Of a stretch of 64,000 bases of DNA, positions 25,641 through 34,658 are shown in pieces. This DNA comes from Lentisphaera profundi. GTDB lineage: Bacteria > Verrucomicrobiota > Lentisphaeria > Lentisphaerales > Lentisphaeraceae. The notes under the pieces were generated by a model. It worked only from the letters and a program-made list of their open reading frames with translations, did not search any database and was not told the origin of the DNA. The translations under genes and the position numbers were made by a program. The stretch lies in assembly GCF_028728065.1 (NCBI RefSeq), contig NZ_CP117811.1:1302001-1366000 (forward strand). Direction: 5' to 3'. Every line of letters begins with the position of its first letter. Position 1 is the first letter of the stretch.

Positions 25641-27079
25641 TGAGTATCTAAAATTCTTTTCCTTTCATCTTTAACGAGTGGGTTACTCCGCAAGCCCCAG
25701 ATGCGATCCTTCGCAACGCCATAAGTTACTTTAAGATCAACGATTGGCTTTGGGTAGGATTGGAGAAGAACATACCCTTTCATGCTGGCTTCCATGGGTT
25801 CAATATTCCATGGCTCATGAATTTCATTCTTATTGAGTTCCTTGAGTTCAGGCACCCATTTACGAATAAAATCTCCTTCAGGATCATGATCCATAGATTG
25901 CTTAATAGGATTATAAATTCTCACAGCATTAATCCCCGTTGTACCTGCTTGCATTTGGAACTGAGTGAAATGAATACCGGGCTCATAATCTAAAAAGAGT
26001 TTAGCTAAATGATAAACCCCATCACGCCAGTCTTGAGCTAAGTGATGACAAAAAAAGCTCGTTAGCATCGCTCGCATGCGGAAGTTAATCCATCCAGTTT
26101 TATGGAGGCAACGCATGCAGGCGTCAAGCAAGGGATAGCCCGTGTGGCCCGTTTCCCAAGCTTTGATAAAGTCCGCATTATAATCAATGATCATTAACTC
26201 ATAAGCTTGATTCAGGCATAAGTACTCATAAGAACATTCAACTTCAAATTTTTGTATGAAGTGACTGCGCCATTTGACTCGCGTTAAAAAGCCTGAATAA
26301 GCTCTTTTGTGATTTTCATATGCCTTGGATTGTTTCACCTTTTGGTAAACTTGTTTAGAACTGATATTGCCCCAAGCCAAATACGGAGACATGCGACCAC
26401 AGGATTTTCGACTCAGTGCGGGTTTTGAAATGTGCTTTTGGTAATTTTTCCCGCGATCGGATAAAAAACTATTTAAGTAGAGGTGAGCGGCATCCTCACC
26501 AGGGGGCTGCATCTCTTTTAGATTGGGTTTTATACGATCAAAGAGAGAATTTACGGGAGCAAATAAATCTTCCTTAAAGCAAAAGTTGCTTTGGCTATAG
26601 CTATTATTAATCATCTTTTCATGGTGTAAGGAAAACCATTGCTTATCCCAATCATCACGATTTTGAATACCGCGTTTGATTGCGCTATGTTCCGCTTCGA
26701 GCAAGTCAATATTTTGTTTTTTGCAAAAATCTAAAACCTTTTTGTCGCGTTGCCATGTCCTTTGGGTTCCATGCTCTTGATAGGCCAATATATTTCTTAT
26801 TTTATACTCAGTTTCAATCTGTGTGAAGGCCTCTAGAGCTTCACAATTTACTATATAGAGAGGACGATGAAAATCCTTTAATTTTCGCTGCATTTCCAGT
26901 AAAGAAACTCGAATAAAATCGAGATGTCGCTCAGAGACATCCGGTGCTCTTAATAAATTCGGTTCAAAGCAATAGAGTAATAAATAGGGTATAGGCATCA
27001 TTTCTGCTGCCGCCAAAGAAGCATGATCATTTAAACGGAGGTCCCGCTTTAACCAAACGACGTTAATTTCTTTCTTCAA
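25631..27079 (-). CDS. Cryptochrome/photolyase family protein
   Basis: This 482-aa flavoprotein has an N-terminal antenna domain beginning [16 protein letters not shown] (residues 1-130). The FAD-binding domain contains [46 protein letters not shown] and the late block [16 protein letters not shown]. Members repair UV-induced pyrimidine dimers with light or act as blue-light sensors. I cannot separate CPD, (6-4) and cryptochrome activity. The start is TTG, inside the last codons of the upstream FAD-domain gene (17-base overlap). The two are therefore translationally coupled. The 3' end runs into a dispersed repeat. Confidence 0.88.
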   Translation of the reverse strand: MKKEINVVWLKRDLRLNDHASLAAAEMMPIPYLLLYCFEPNLLRAPDVSERHLDFIRVSLLEMQRKLKDFHRPLYIVNCEALEAFTQIETEYKIRNILAYQEHGTQRTWQRDKKVLDFCKKQNIDLLEAEHSAIKRGIQNRDDWDKQWFSLHHEKMINNSYSQSNFCFKEDLFAPVNSLFDRIKPNLKEMQPPGEDAAHLYLNSFLSDRGKNYQKHISKPALSRKSCGRMSPYLAWGNISSKQVYQKVKQSKAYENHKRAYSGFLTRVKWRSHFIQKFEVECSYEYLCLNQAYELMIIDYNADFIKAWETGHTGYPLLDACMRCLHKTGWINFRMRAMLTSFFCHHLAQDWRDGVYHLAKLFLDYEPGIHFTQFQMQAGTTGINAVRIYNPIKQSMDHDPEGDFIRKWVPELKELNKNEIHEPWNIEPMEASMKGYVLLQSYPKPIVDLKVTYGVAKDRIWGLRSNPLVKDERKRILDTHTR

Positions 27080-28160
27080 GGAGCTGCCTCTTACATTTTT
27101 TCCAGAATTTATAGAAGGATGAATAATTGCCTTTTACCGAGCTTAAACTCTCACGTTGATCCTCGACACCCAGATAATCATTTAAGGGATGCTGACGATA
27201 GTAGATCTCTCCACGACACAAGTTTTTGAGTTCAGAAAAATCTCCCACAAAAATAATCAGATCATTAATGTTTTTACTGAGATCTAAAAAAAAGGTCATG
27301 ACTTTTTCCGAGATCGGATAACGCTCAAATACTTTTGGCTCAATGAGTAAAATACGATTGGCCACTTGTTCAGACCTCCACTTTGGATCCAAATTATAGT
27401 AATTGAATATAAGCGTATCATCATGTACTAATGACTCCGGATTTTGGCAGTGGATTTGCTTCCAAATTAACTTTTCATCAGCAAGTATCAGCATTTCATC
27501 TACTTCATTATATTGAGCTAAATCATCATAGCTTTTGTCTAAATAAGTTCCACGCTCATTCACACGACAATACTTGTTGATGTTCTCCTGATTCGCAATG
27601 TATTTTTTGTCATTTAAGCAACCAGCTACCCATTGCCAACTCAGAGCATTCGAAGCCCAATCACCATCCAACAAGTGATAGTACATCCACTTGGCTGCCT
27701 CATGCCAGTGATAAGCACCTATGTTACAAATGCTCATCGCCACATACATCCGCATGTGATTGTGCATGTAGCCATCCTTGTAGAGTTTCTCTATCGAAAC
27801 ATTAAATACGTCTATACTACTCCGTACATTTATTAAACTGTTCGGGAGACCGTGCCTCTGCATAGATTTTTGACTGAAATTTAAGTCGGAATCAATTTTA
27901 TCTCCATGAAAATCCCATTGGCTTTGCCAGTAATCACGCCAAGCCAATTCTTGAACAAATTTCTCAATGTTTTCTAAGGCATAACCACGCTTAATCAAAG
28001 AATTGTAAACTGTCCGTGTACTGATGATTCCACGTGAAATATAGGGAGATAAATATGAAACACCCCCATCTAAAAAATTCCTCGTTTTTGCGTAATGGCT
28101 CACTTTATATGAATCAACTAAATCTATAATATCATCATAATGACTACTAAAATTATTCAT
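27063..28160 (-). CDS. Photolyase-type FAD-binding-domain protein with a C-terminal alpha/beta domain
   Basis: In this 365-aa protein the photolyase FAD-binding domain is at the very N-terminus: [19 protein letters not shown] at about 26-44, then [25 protein letters not shown] and [15 protein letters not shown]. There is no antenna domain before it. The C-terminal 130 residues ([42 protein letters not shown]) look like an alpha/beta fold resembling a displaced antenna domain. It overlaps the second photolyase gene, so the two proteins probably act together. Confidence 0.75.
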   Translation of the reverse strand: MNNFSSHYDDIIDLVDSYKVSHYAKTRNFLDGGVSYLSPYISRGIISTRTVYNSLIKRGYALENIEKFVQELAWRDYWQSQWDFHGDKIDSDLNFSQKSMQRHGLPNSLINVRSSIDVFNVSIEKLYKDGYMHNHMRMYVAMSICNIGAYHWHEAAKWMYYHLLDGDWASNALSWQWVAGCLNDKKYIANQENINKYCRVNERGTYLDKSYDDLAQYNEVDEMLILADEKLIWKQIHCQNPESLVHDDTLIFNYYNLDPKWRSEQVANRILLIEPKVFERYPISEKVMTFFLDLSKNINDLIIFVGDFSELKNLCRGEIYYRQHPLNDYLGVEDQRESLSSVKGNYSSFYKFWKKCKRQLLEERN

Positions 28161-28369
28161 TTCTTTCTCACTGGATTATTATTGAAACTATGGTTGATTT
28201 ATTCCCAAAAACAAGAAAAACATTCAAATCGTTCACTTTCTCGACTTAAATCACCGCTTTACCCGCAAACTACAGACCTTTTAACAGCTCTCAAACTGGG
28301 ACAGCAGCAGGGAAGGGGACGGAGTCCACATACTTCATTCATCCGCTAGGCTTCAGCCGTTAATACTTC

Positions 28370-28490
28370 TTTCAGGCGAAGCCGATATTTCCTCTTTTAG
28401 CGCATCGTTCTGCAGGGCTTTGCCCGATCTGCCAGTGAGCAGGGCGAACGCTCTCAGCTCGGTACGAGCGTTCCCTCAGCGCAAAGCGCG
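28370..28490. repeat. AGGGCGAACG-family dispersed repeat, copy 2
   Basis: From 28391 to 28486 it is identical to 29860-29955 except for one base (GCATCG versus GCAGCG). It contains CTGCAGGGCTTTGCCCGAT and CGGTACGAGCGTTCCCTCAG. Such identity between non-coding sites 1.47 kb apart implies recent copying or gene conversion. Confidence 0.8.
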
Positions 28491-28560
28491 TCCCCTCAGT
28501 TCGAAGCGCGTCCCCTCAGTTCGAAGCGCGTCCCCTCAGTTCGAAGCGCGTCCCCTCAGC
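28485..28560. repeat. 20-bp tandem repeat grown from a dispersed repeat
   Basis: The unit TCGAAGCGCGTCCCCTCAGT occurs at 28501-28520 and 28521-28540 and, with a last-base change, at 28541-28560. A partial unit precedes it (28485-28500, inside the end of repeat copy 2). The embedded GAAGCGCG blocks can form hairpins. It is not coding. Confidence 0.9.
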
Positions 28561-28676
28561 GAAGCAACTCAATTAAAAATTTAGAACTAATAATTGGAGC
28601 GCAGCGATCTCCCTAGCTTAAATATTACTCTTCGTGGACTCGAGACCCTATAGTAGCTTATCAATTAGGAGACCCC

Positions 28677-29495
28677 GTGATTCACTATACTGAAAAACCC
28701 TCAATTTTGAAAAGTTCCTTGAGTTTATTGCGGCATCGACCCAAGTTTCAGCCTCATGCTCAGCTACCTGAAATTGACTTAAGATGGTCCTTGCCTTGCA
28801 TCGATTTACTTGAGCTTAATCATTATCAAAAACTCTGCGGATACACAATTGGTGCTCAAGTCCCGCTTTGCTTTCCTTACGTGCTTTGCGGACCTCTGCA
28901 TTTGCAGTTGCTCACGCGTTTGCCCATCCCAGCCATGGGATTGCTACATCTACGCAGTCAAATACACTTAAAGGCTGCAATTGATTCCTCTAGTCCTTGC
29001 CAACTTATCTGTCGCAGTGGCAATAGCCAATTAACACCCCAGGGATTGGAATTTGAGGCCATTTCTATTTTAGAGCAGGGGGGACAAGTCCGCTGGAGCT
29101 GCACCGCCACATTTTTGCGTCGAGCTAGCTTTCCTGAGGCAGAGGATTCCCCCGCGCCGGTCTTAAGTAAATTGGACTATAGAGATCCCATTGCTAGCTT
29201 TGCTATTCCTCGAAATATCGGTCGACGTTATGCGCGGCTTTGCGGGGATTTTAACCCCATTCATATCTCAAGCCCCAGCGCCTGGCTCTTTGGACTCAAG
29301 GGATCGATAGCTCACGGCATGTGGGTTACTGCTCGTGCCCTTGCATTGATACTTCAGCAAGTTGATTCACTCGAGCTATCTTTTAAAGGCCCCGTGTTTA
29401 CTGGTGGTCAGGTTGACCTCATGCAAAATGACTCAGACTTCAACCTCTTTTACCGAGGGAATCCACGCCCCGTTATTCTCGCAAAAATGAATTAA
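28677..29495 (+). CDS. MaoC-like (hot-dog fold) acyl dehydratase-type protein
   Basis: This 272-aa protein starts at GTG, with AGGAGAC seven bases upstream. The C-terminal half carries the hydratase signature RRYARLCGDFNPIHIS, with the catalytic Asp/His pair of MaoC domains, followed by GLKGSIAHGMWVTARAL. The N-terminal half resembles a second, degenerate hot-dog unit. Relatives hydrate enoyl-CoA or enoyl-ACP thioesters, so a role in fatty-acid or related acyl metabolism is likely. It stands alone, surrounded by repeats. Confidence 0.82.
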   Translation: MIHYTEKPSILKSSLSLLRHRPKFQPHAQLPEIDLRWSLPCIDLLELNHYQKLCGYTIGAQVPLCFPYVLCGPLHLQLLTRLPIPAMGLLHLRSQIHLKAAIDSSSPCQLICRSGNSQLTPQGLEFEAISILEQGGQVRWSCTATFLRRASFPEAEDSPAPVLSKLDYRDPIASFAIPRNIGRRYARLCGDFNPIHISSPSAWLFGLKGSIAHGMWVTARALALILQQVDSLELSFKGPVFTGGQVDLMQNDSDFNLFYRGNPRPVILAKMN

Positions 29496-29544
29496 ACGAC
29501 TCATTCAAAATTGTGGCGAGAACCAGCTTAGCCTTTCCTTCTTC

Positions 29545-29571
29545 ACCACAGATCTAGCAGATAGAACAGAT
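29545..29571. repeat. 27-bp exact repeat shared with 18171-18197
   Basis: The sequence begins ACCACAGATCTAGC and ends AGAACAGAT. It is identical at the two sites, 11.4 kb apart. Both lie close to a GCCGGACTT-family copy but in different relative order, so the modules shuffle independently. Confidence 0.85.
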
Positions 29572-29611
29572 GAAATAACTTGGACCGCAAGTTGTCAACC
29601 TTTTTATAGCC

Positions 29612-29796
29612 TCCGGTGGCCGCCGGACTTTTAGGGAAGGGGACGGAGTCCCAAGGATTTAAATAAAACAAAGGGAAGCGAATTATATCGCTTAACAGCG
29701 GGTTGCAATTGCCATCGCGGGCGGATGAAAAGGTGGGTAATAATTTTATTGCCCCGGTGGCCGCCAGACTTACAGGGAGGGGGACGGAATCCCAAG
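29612..29796. repeat. GCCGGACTT-family repeats (two copies)
   Basis: Copies at 29612-29655 and 29752-29796 share CCGGTGGCCGCC, then (G/A)GACTT, then AGGGA(A/G)GGGGACGGA(G/A)TCCCAAG. Further copies lie at 18070-18100, 28308-28328 (tail only) and 30861-30900. The GTGGCCGC and GGGACGGANTCCC parts are palindromic. No ORF is present. Confidence 0.7.
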
Positions 29797-29837
29797 ACTT
29801 CATACGCCTACAATGGAAAACCTTCCGTTCTTTCCTC

Positions 29838-30090
29838 TTTCAGGCCTCAGCCGATCTTTCCTCTTTTAGCGCAGCGTTCTGCAGGGCTTTGCCCGATCTG
29901 CCAGTGAGCAGGGCGAACGCTCTCAGCTCGGTACGAGCGTTCCCTCAGCGCAAAGGGCGTAAACTCAGGAACTCCGTTCCGTTAACTCAGGCCTCAGCCG
30001 ATCTTTCCTCTTTTAGCGCAGCGTTCTGCAGAGCTTTGCCCGATCTGCAGTGAGCAGCGCGAAGGATCTGCAAGCGAATGAAATGAGCAT
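29838..30090. repeat. AGGGCGAACG-family dispersed repeat, copy 3 (doubled)
   Basis: The block CAGCCGATCTTTCCTCTTTT followed by AGCGCAGCGTTCTGCAG occurs twice (from about 29848 and 29997). Between them lies the GAGCAGGGCGAACGCTCT segment. The end of the second unit reads GCGAATGAAATGAGCA, as in copy 1. Confidence 0.75.
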
Positions 30091-30256
30091 GATCCCTTAG
30101 GAATAAATTTGATTATCGGATGATGTGGAATATTAACAATAATAATTACGCTATGTAATTAGCCAAAATGAATATATGCGGTGCTGTTTTTAGAGCATAG
30201 TAGAATCATTATCTAGGCTAGATATATAGACTTTAAATATTAAATAGGAATGACTT

Positions 30257-30634
30257 ATGGGTAAAACAACTTTGATTTTTTCTTTGATTTATATAATAAT
30301 GGGAATCGGCGGATATTTTGCTTCTGGTAAAGCCAGTGTGACTGCACTGATTCCTTCTTTTTTTGGAATTGTTTTCTTTATATTTGCAGTTATAGCCATT
30401 AAAAAACCTAGTCTTAATAAGCATATGCTCCATGGAATCATGTTTTTAGTCCTCGTGAGTTTAGGTGGCACTTTCAAAGGATTCGGTAAAATGATTAATT
30501 GGCTCAGCGGACAAGAAATAGAAAGATTACTTGCCGTTCAAATCCAAGGAACTTTCTTCATCCTAAATACAGTTCTTTTGATTTTTGGGATTAATTCATT
30601 TATCCAAGCAAGAAAAATTCGCAAGCAAGAATAA
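30257..30634 (+). CDS. Small four-helix membrane protein (125 aa)
   Basis: Four hydrophobic helices lie at about residues 5-22, 28-48, 58-74 and 96-116. Glycine-rich pieces (IMGIGGYFASGKAS, VLVSLGGTFKGFGK) recall small TMEM14-like proteins, but I do not claim membership. The ribosome-binding site is AGGAATG. The C-terminus is strongly basic (ARKIRKQE), consistent with a cytoplasmic end. It is unlinked functionally to its neighbours. Confidence 0.65.
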   Translation: MGKTTLIFSLIYIIMGIGGYFASGKASVTALIPSFFGIVFFIFAVIAIKKPSLNKHMLHGIMFLVLVSLGGTFKGFGKMINWLSGQEIERLLAVQIQGTFFILNTVLLIFGINSFIQARKIRKQE

Positions 30635-30902
30635 TCTTTAATTACGCTCAAATTTAAGTCCGTACTTTATGCGGTGATTAGCAAGTCGAATCACCGCATT
30701 TTTGTATTTTGCCTAGTTTGAATCGTCTAATGGCCTCTCAAGGCCTAAGCCTTTCACCCGCAAGTGTAAACTCCCGTTTTTTACTCGCCTGCGGAGGCTC
30801 TCCGCTCGCCGAAGGCATTTATAAACTTCATTGCTCCCGCAAGCTATAAACCTTATTATTGCCCCCGATGGAAGCCGGACTTGGAGGGCAGCGGAGCGAC
30901 TT

Positions 30903-31127
30903 ATAGGAACCCGACAAAATGGTATCTTATTGGTCTTAGGTCAGACGGCAATGTTTTTCTATCTGGTGCACCGTTTAGTCTTAGTTGGTGTCGCAAATTT
31001 ATTTGATCTTTATCAAGTTTCTGGCTTATACACCACTTACATCATAAGTGCCGTCTTTTTAGCCATTCTCTATTTATTTGGTATCGTTCTTACAAGGCTA
31101 AAAATGTCAAAAAATCTATTTATTTAA
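30903..31127 (+). pseudogene. C-terminal fragment of a multi-pass membrane acyltransferase-type protein
   Basis: The frame reads RQNGILLVLGQTAMFFYLVH and continues with two more hydrophobic helices to KNLFI. This matches the last helices of DUF1624/heparan-glucosaminide-acetyltransferase-like membrane proteins (GQTAMFFYLxH is typical). The N-terminal bulk is absent. The frame's upstream extension is GCC-rich repeat DNA with no start or ribosome-binding site. The gene was cut by repeat insertion or deletion. Confidence 0.55.
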
Positions 31128-31137
31128 AGTATCTCTA

Positions 31138-31330
31138 AAAAGATCGCTGCGCTGAAAGAACGCTGCGCTGAAAGATCGGGCAAAGCCCTGCAGAAAAGTC
31201 TGGGACTGCAGGCGTCTCGCCTGCTTATAGAGCGTGGCTCCGCCACTCAAAGATCGGCAACAATTTACCTACAAGATCGAGCAAAGCCTTGCAGATCGTT
31301 CACTGCAGAAAAGCCTGGGACTGCAGGCGT
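31138..31330. repeat. Inverted AGGGCGAACG-family relatives with CTGCAGGCGTCTCGCCTGC hairpins
   Basis: GATCGGGCAAAGCCCTGCAG here is the inverse of CTGCAGGGCTTTGCCCGATC in copies 2 and 3. A unit GGGACTGCAGGCGTCTCGCC followed by TGC and TATAGA occurs twice (31201-31228 and 31318-31345). Each copy contains the perfect stem GCAGGCG/CGCCTGC. Confidence 0.75.
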
Positions 31331-31390
31331 CTCGCCTGCATATAGACTGTTTCCTTAATCCACCTGACTGGCAGGTCAATTAAAAATTGC

Positions 31391-31645
31391 GGGGAGCCCC
31401 CGTAATGATAGGGAACTTAAGAGATATTTGAGCTCGAAGAGCTTAGGGATTTAGCCATGGACGTAAGTTAGTGGTGTTTGAATAACAGAATCGTGCGTGC
31501 CGAAGGTACGCTGTAGAACTTCAGCTTCATACCTTCGGCATTACTATCATTTTTTTAACAATACCCACCGGATAAATCCGGTGGCTACCATACTATATAC
31601 CTTCGGCATATTCTTAAGTTCCCTACCATTCGGTGCATTCCCTGG
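31391..31645. repeat. MITE-like element (copy B, inverted relative to copy A)
   Basis: The left end reads AATGATAGGGAACTTAAG. The right end (31612-31636) is its inverse, CTTAAGTTCCCTACCATT. The inner block, from AACAATACCCACCGG to TACCTTCGGCAT, is the reverse complement of 3390-3445 in copy A with only a few changes. The right end joins directly onto the truncated IS3 orfA near 31632. Confidence 0.6.
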
Positions 31646-31762
31646 ACATGGTCAACTACTTGGTAAGGATGCTGAGATAGAAGAGCTGAAACGACGCTTG
31701 AAGGATGGAGAACAAGAGCGTGACATATTTAAAAAAGCCGTGGGCATTTTTTCGAAGATCTA
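31633..31762 (+). pseudogene. Truncated IS3-family transposase OrfA (C-terminal piece)
   Basis: FPGHGQLLGKDAEIEELKRR and then QERDIFKKAVGIFSK is the characteristic C-terminal coiled-coil part of IS3 OrfA. The N-terminal helix-turn-helix is missing. Upstream sequence belongs to the MITE-like repeat, so insertion or recombination removed the left end of the IS. Confidence 0.8.
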
Positions 31763-31765
31763 GCA

Positions 31766-32647
31766 TTGAAAGGTCTATCACCAATTTTTTACTATAAAGT
31801 TGTTAATGAACTCAGTAGTGAATTTGGCGTAGAGAAAATTTGTAAGGCCCTCGTATATTCAAAGACGAGTTTCTATCGTAAAAGAAAACAGCCTGAAACT
31901 CAAAGAGAATTATCCAATAAAAAACTATTGATTGATATCAAAAGGGTTCACAATGAAAGCAAGCAGATATTTGGCTCTCCAAGTGTGATATCTAAGCTCA
32001 AAGAAGAAGGTTTTCATTGTAATCATAAAAGAGTTACTAGACTTATGAAAGAGAATAATATTCGCTCCAAAACAGTAAAGAAATTCAAAATAACAACTGA
32101 TTCAAATCATGAACGACCAATTTGTCCGAACTTGATTAAAAGAGATTTTAAGCCTAAAAAAATCAATACTTTGTGGTGTTCAGATATCACATACATCAAA
32201 GTTGGCCAAGGCTGGCTATATCATGCGGTAGTCATTGATTTATATTCACGTAAAGTAGTAGGATGGAGCATGGCTGAGACAATGACTAGGCAGCTAGTAA
32301 TTGATTCATTTATGATGGCTTGGCAAGGACGAGGAAAGCCTAAGGATTGGATATATCACTCTGATCGAGGGAGCCAGTATGCAAGTCATGATTTTTAGAG
32401 TTTATTGAAAGGTCTTAATGTACAGCAAAGTATGAGTCGACGAGCTAACTGTTGGGACAATGCTTGTGCAGAATCTTTTTTTGCTTCTCTGAAGAAACAA
32501 GAGGTCTACCTCACGACATATACTACGGTGCTACAAGCTAGGAGTTGTATCTTTGAGTACATTGAGATATTCTATAACTCCTATCGACCACATTCTTTTG
32601 TTGGTGGATTAAGTCCAAACCAATATGAAAGTGACATAGCAAGCTAA
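31766..32647 (+). pseudogene. IS3-family transposase OrfB (DDE) with in-frame stop
   Basis: The DDE integrase-like transposase has its HTH-21 region at about residues 40-110. The catalytic triad is visible as Asp in WCSDITYI, Asp in YHSDRGSQYAS and Glu in NACAESFFASL. A TAG at 32396-32398, directly after GSQYASHDF, splits it. The same frame continues with SLLKGLNVQQSMSRRANCWD to the normal end. One point mutation therefore explains the loss. A related 115-bp scrap lies inverted at 59381-59497. Confidence 0.88.
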
Positions 32648-32899
32648 AAAGTCACTTAAACTAAACCGTTCGCAAAACGGGGTGAGTTCCATTTTTCACA
32701 CCTGAGCAATGTGGAATTATGTAATTAAACTATGTCTGGTATTTCTGAGTAAGTTCAGCTATTTTTTTTGTTTGGATCTACGTCACTTTGCCTATGGGTT
32801 AACTTAGTAGGCAATAGGCTGATTTAGGGGCTTGAACAGGGGACAGATGGCGATAGTTTTGTGAACGAAATTTTATATATAATTAAATAGAGGTTCAAT

Positions 32900-33190
32900 A
32901 TGAGCGATTTTGACGTAGAGCATTTTGCAAAGCTCTCAAGGCTCAATGTAAGTCCCGAAGAAGTCCCTGTACTTCAAAAGCAAATGAACGACATTCTCGT
33001 CATGGTAAATGAGCTCATGGAGCTCGATCTAGAAGGCATTGAAGGTACAAATTTTGCAGTTCAAATGGAAAATGTGATTCGCGAAGATAAAAGCGCTGCT
33101 TCACTCCCCGTTGAAGTCGCGGCGGCAACTTTCCCCGATAGAGAAGAAAACCTAAACCGTACACCGGTTATTCTTGAGGATAACGACTAA
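32900..33190 (+). CDS. gatC: Asp-tRNA(Asn)/Glu-tRNA(Gln) amidotransferase subunit C
   Basis: This 96-aa subunit has the family N-terminus VEHFAKLSRLNVSPEEVPVL and C-terminal RTPVILED. GatC braces GatA and GatB in the complex that converts Glu-tRNA(Gln) and Asp-tRNA(Asn) to their amides. The stop overlaps the gatA ATG by one base. It is the first gene of gatCAB, with a ribosome-binding site AGAGGT. Confidence 0.92.
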   Translation: MSDFDVEHFAKLSRLNVSPEEVPVLQKQMNDILVMVNELMELDLEGIEGTNFAVQMENVIREDKSAASLPVEVAAATFPDREENLNRTPVILEDND

Positions 33191-34656
33191 TGAGTTTAAT
33201 TAATCTTTCACTCCACGAAGCTGCCGACAAGCTCGCCGCTGGCAAAGTTACTTCACGCGCACTCTGCGAAGCGCTTCTCGCACGTGTTGATCAAGTAGAA
33301 GACAAAGTTGGTGCACTTGTATCAATCAACGCTGAACGCATTCTTGCAGCGGCAGATGCAGCAGATGCACGCCGTGCAGCAGGTACAGCTATTGGACGCT
33401 ACGATGGTCTACCGATCACAATTAAAGATAACATTATTGAAGAAGGCGAAGAAGCTAAATGTGCGTCTTCAATTCTCGATGGTTTGACGAATGTTTACGA
33501 TTCAACGGTTGTTCGCAAACTCAAAGAAGCTGGTTGCGTGATTTTTGGTCGTGCTAACATGGACGAATTTGCCATGGGTTCTACCACTGAGACGAGCCAA
33601 GTCAAAAAGACTCGTAACCCACATGACCTTGATTGTGTACCGGGTGGTTCATCGGGTGGTTCAGCTGCTGGTGTTGCTTCAAAAGAATTTTTAGGTGCAC
33701 TCGGTTCTGATACGGGTGGTTCAATTCGTCAACCAGCATCTTTTTGTGGTATCGTTGGTCTCAAGCCAACTTATGGTTTGGTATCACGTTTTGGTCTCGT
33801 TGCTTTTGCTTCATCTCTCGATCAGATTGGTCCGATGTCAAAAGACGTGCAGGATTCAGCCTTAATGCTCGATATTATCAATGGTGAATGCGAAAAAGAT
33901 TCAACGGCAATTCCCGGTAAAATCACTAATTTTGAAGCTTCGCTCGAAGGCGCTGACGTGAAGGGTATGAAGTTGGGTGTCCCAGCTGAGTACTTTGACG
34001 TAGAAGGCATGGAAGAAGATGTGAAAGCTAGCGTACAAGCAGCTATTGCGAAACTCGAAGCCATGGGTGCGGAAATCGTTCCTATCTCACTTCCTCATAC
34101 AAAATATGCTATCGCAACTTACTACGTCATCGCCACAGCTGAAGCTTGTACCAACTTAGCTCGCTTCGACGGCATACGTTATGGTAAGCGCTACACAGAG
34201 ACTGACGACATCATCGAAACATACTTTGAGTCGCGTTCACGTGGCTTTGGTCCAGAGGTTCAGCGTCGTATCATGCTCGGTACTTATGTGCTTTCTTCTT
34301 ACGAAGATCACAAGTATTATCACCGTGCACAGAAAGTTCGTACTCTGATTCGCAATGACTTTGAAAAAGCCTACGAGCAATGCGATCTCATCGTTGCTCC
34401 GGTTTCACCTGAGACTGCTTTTAAATCTGGTGAGAGTTCAGATGATCCTATGAAAATGTACCTCGCGGATATCCTCACAACTTCAGCGAATCTCGCGGGT
34501 ATTTGTGGTATCTCGGTTCCTTGTGGTAAGGATAGTAAAAATATGCCTATCGGTCTTCAGATTATGGGACCTGCCATGGGCGAGAAGAAATTACTTCAAG
34601 CGGCTTATGCTTACGAGCAGGGCGCTGCTGTAGAACTCAAAGAAGTGGAGCTCTAA
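33190..34656 (+). CDS. gatA: Asp-tRNA(Asn)/Glu-tRNA(Gln) amidotransferase subunit A
   Basis: This 488-aa amidase hydrolyses glutamine to supply ammonia. The Ser-cisSer-Lys triad is present as Lys79 (LPITIKDN), Ser154 (PGGSSGGSAAG) and Ser178 (DTGGSIRQP). The length is normal. It is translationally coupled to gatC and followed two bases later by gatB. Codon use is more GC- and C-ending than in the flanking accessory genes, as expected for a highly expressed core gene. Confidence 0.96.
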   Translation: MSLINLSLHEAADKLAAGKVTSRALCEALLARVDQVEDKVGALVSINAERILAAADAADARRAAGTAIGRYDGLPITIKDNIIEEGEEAKCASSILDGLTNVYDSTVVRKLKEAGCVIFGRANMDEFAMGSTTETSQVKKTRNPHDLDCVPGGSSGGSAAGVASKEFLGALGSDTGGSIRQPASFCGIVGLKPTYGLVSRFGLVAFASSLDQIGPMSKDVQDSALMLDIINGECEKDSTAIPGKITNFEASLEGADVKGMKLGVPAEYFDVEGMEEDVKASVQAAIAKLEAMGAEIVPISLPHTKYAIATYYVIATAEACTNLARFDGIRYGKRYTETDDIIETYFESRSRGFGPEVQRRIMLGTYVLSSYEDHKYYHRAQKVRTLIRNDFEKAYEQCDLIVAPVSPETAFKSGESSDDPMKMYLADILTTSANLAGICGISVPCGKDSKNMPIGLQIMGPAMGEKKLLQAAYAYEQGAAVELKEVEL

Positions 34657-34658
34657 TC

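Larger units (their letters stand above)
28161..28676. other. Intergenic repeat field between photolyase and MaoC-like genes
   Basis: It contains a GCCGGACTT-family tail (28308-28328), copy 2 of the AGGGCGAACG family and the 20-bp tandem repeat. An AT-richer 110 bases before the MaoC-like start follow. No gene is supported. Confidence 0.65.
29496..30256. other. Long repeat-rich intergenic region
   Basis: It holds the 27-base sequence 29545-29571, two GCCGGACTT-family copies (29612-29655, 29752-29796) and a double copy of the AGGGCGAACG family (29838-30090). About 140 AT-rich bases before the small membrane-protein gene follow. Open frames across it are formed by repeat DNA only. Confidence 0.65.
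30635..31632. other. Repeat-rich region with a truncated gene and a second MITE-like element
   Basis: In order it holds a GGAGGCTCTCCGC-type palindrome at 30789-30815, shared in inverted form with 3456-3490, and a GCCGGACTT copy (30861-30900). The truncated membrane-protein gene (30903-31127) follows, then inverted AGGGCGAACG-family repeats (31138-31330) and the MITE-like copy B (31391-31645). Confidence 0.65.
31633..32692 (+). mobile_element. Defective IS3-family insertion sequence
   Basis: It consists of an orfA remnant, an orfB with an internal amber stop, and a recognisable right end at about 32665-32691 (CGGGGTGAGTTCCA, an IS3-type terminal repeat). The left end and orfA start are missing, so the element cannot move by itself. 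Confidence 0.75.

Noticed and set aside
25365-25643. 92-codon open frame on the + strand
   Set aside because: It consists of the TTCTTTC tandem repeat and dispersed repeat DNA; no ribosome-binding site or protein-like pattern.
29703-30053. 116-codon and overlapping 60-codon frames
   Set aside because: Both are translations of GCCGGACTT and AGGGCGAACG repeat modules; the repeated peptide pieces follow the DNA repeats.
25399-31345. CRISPR array
   Set aside because: The repeats are of mixed length, orientation and spacing, with no regular spacers and no cas genes in the window.
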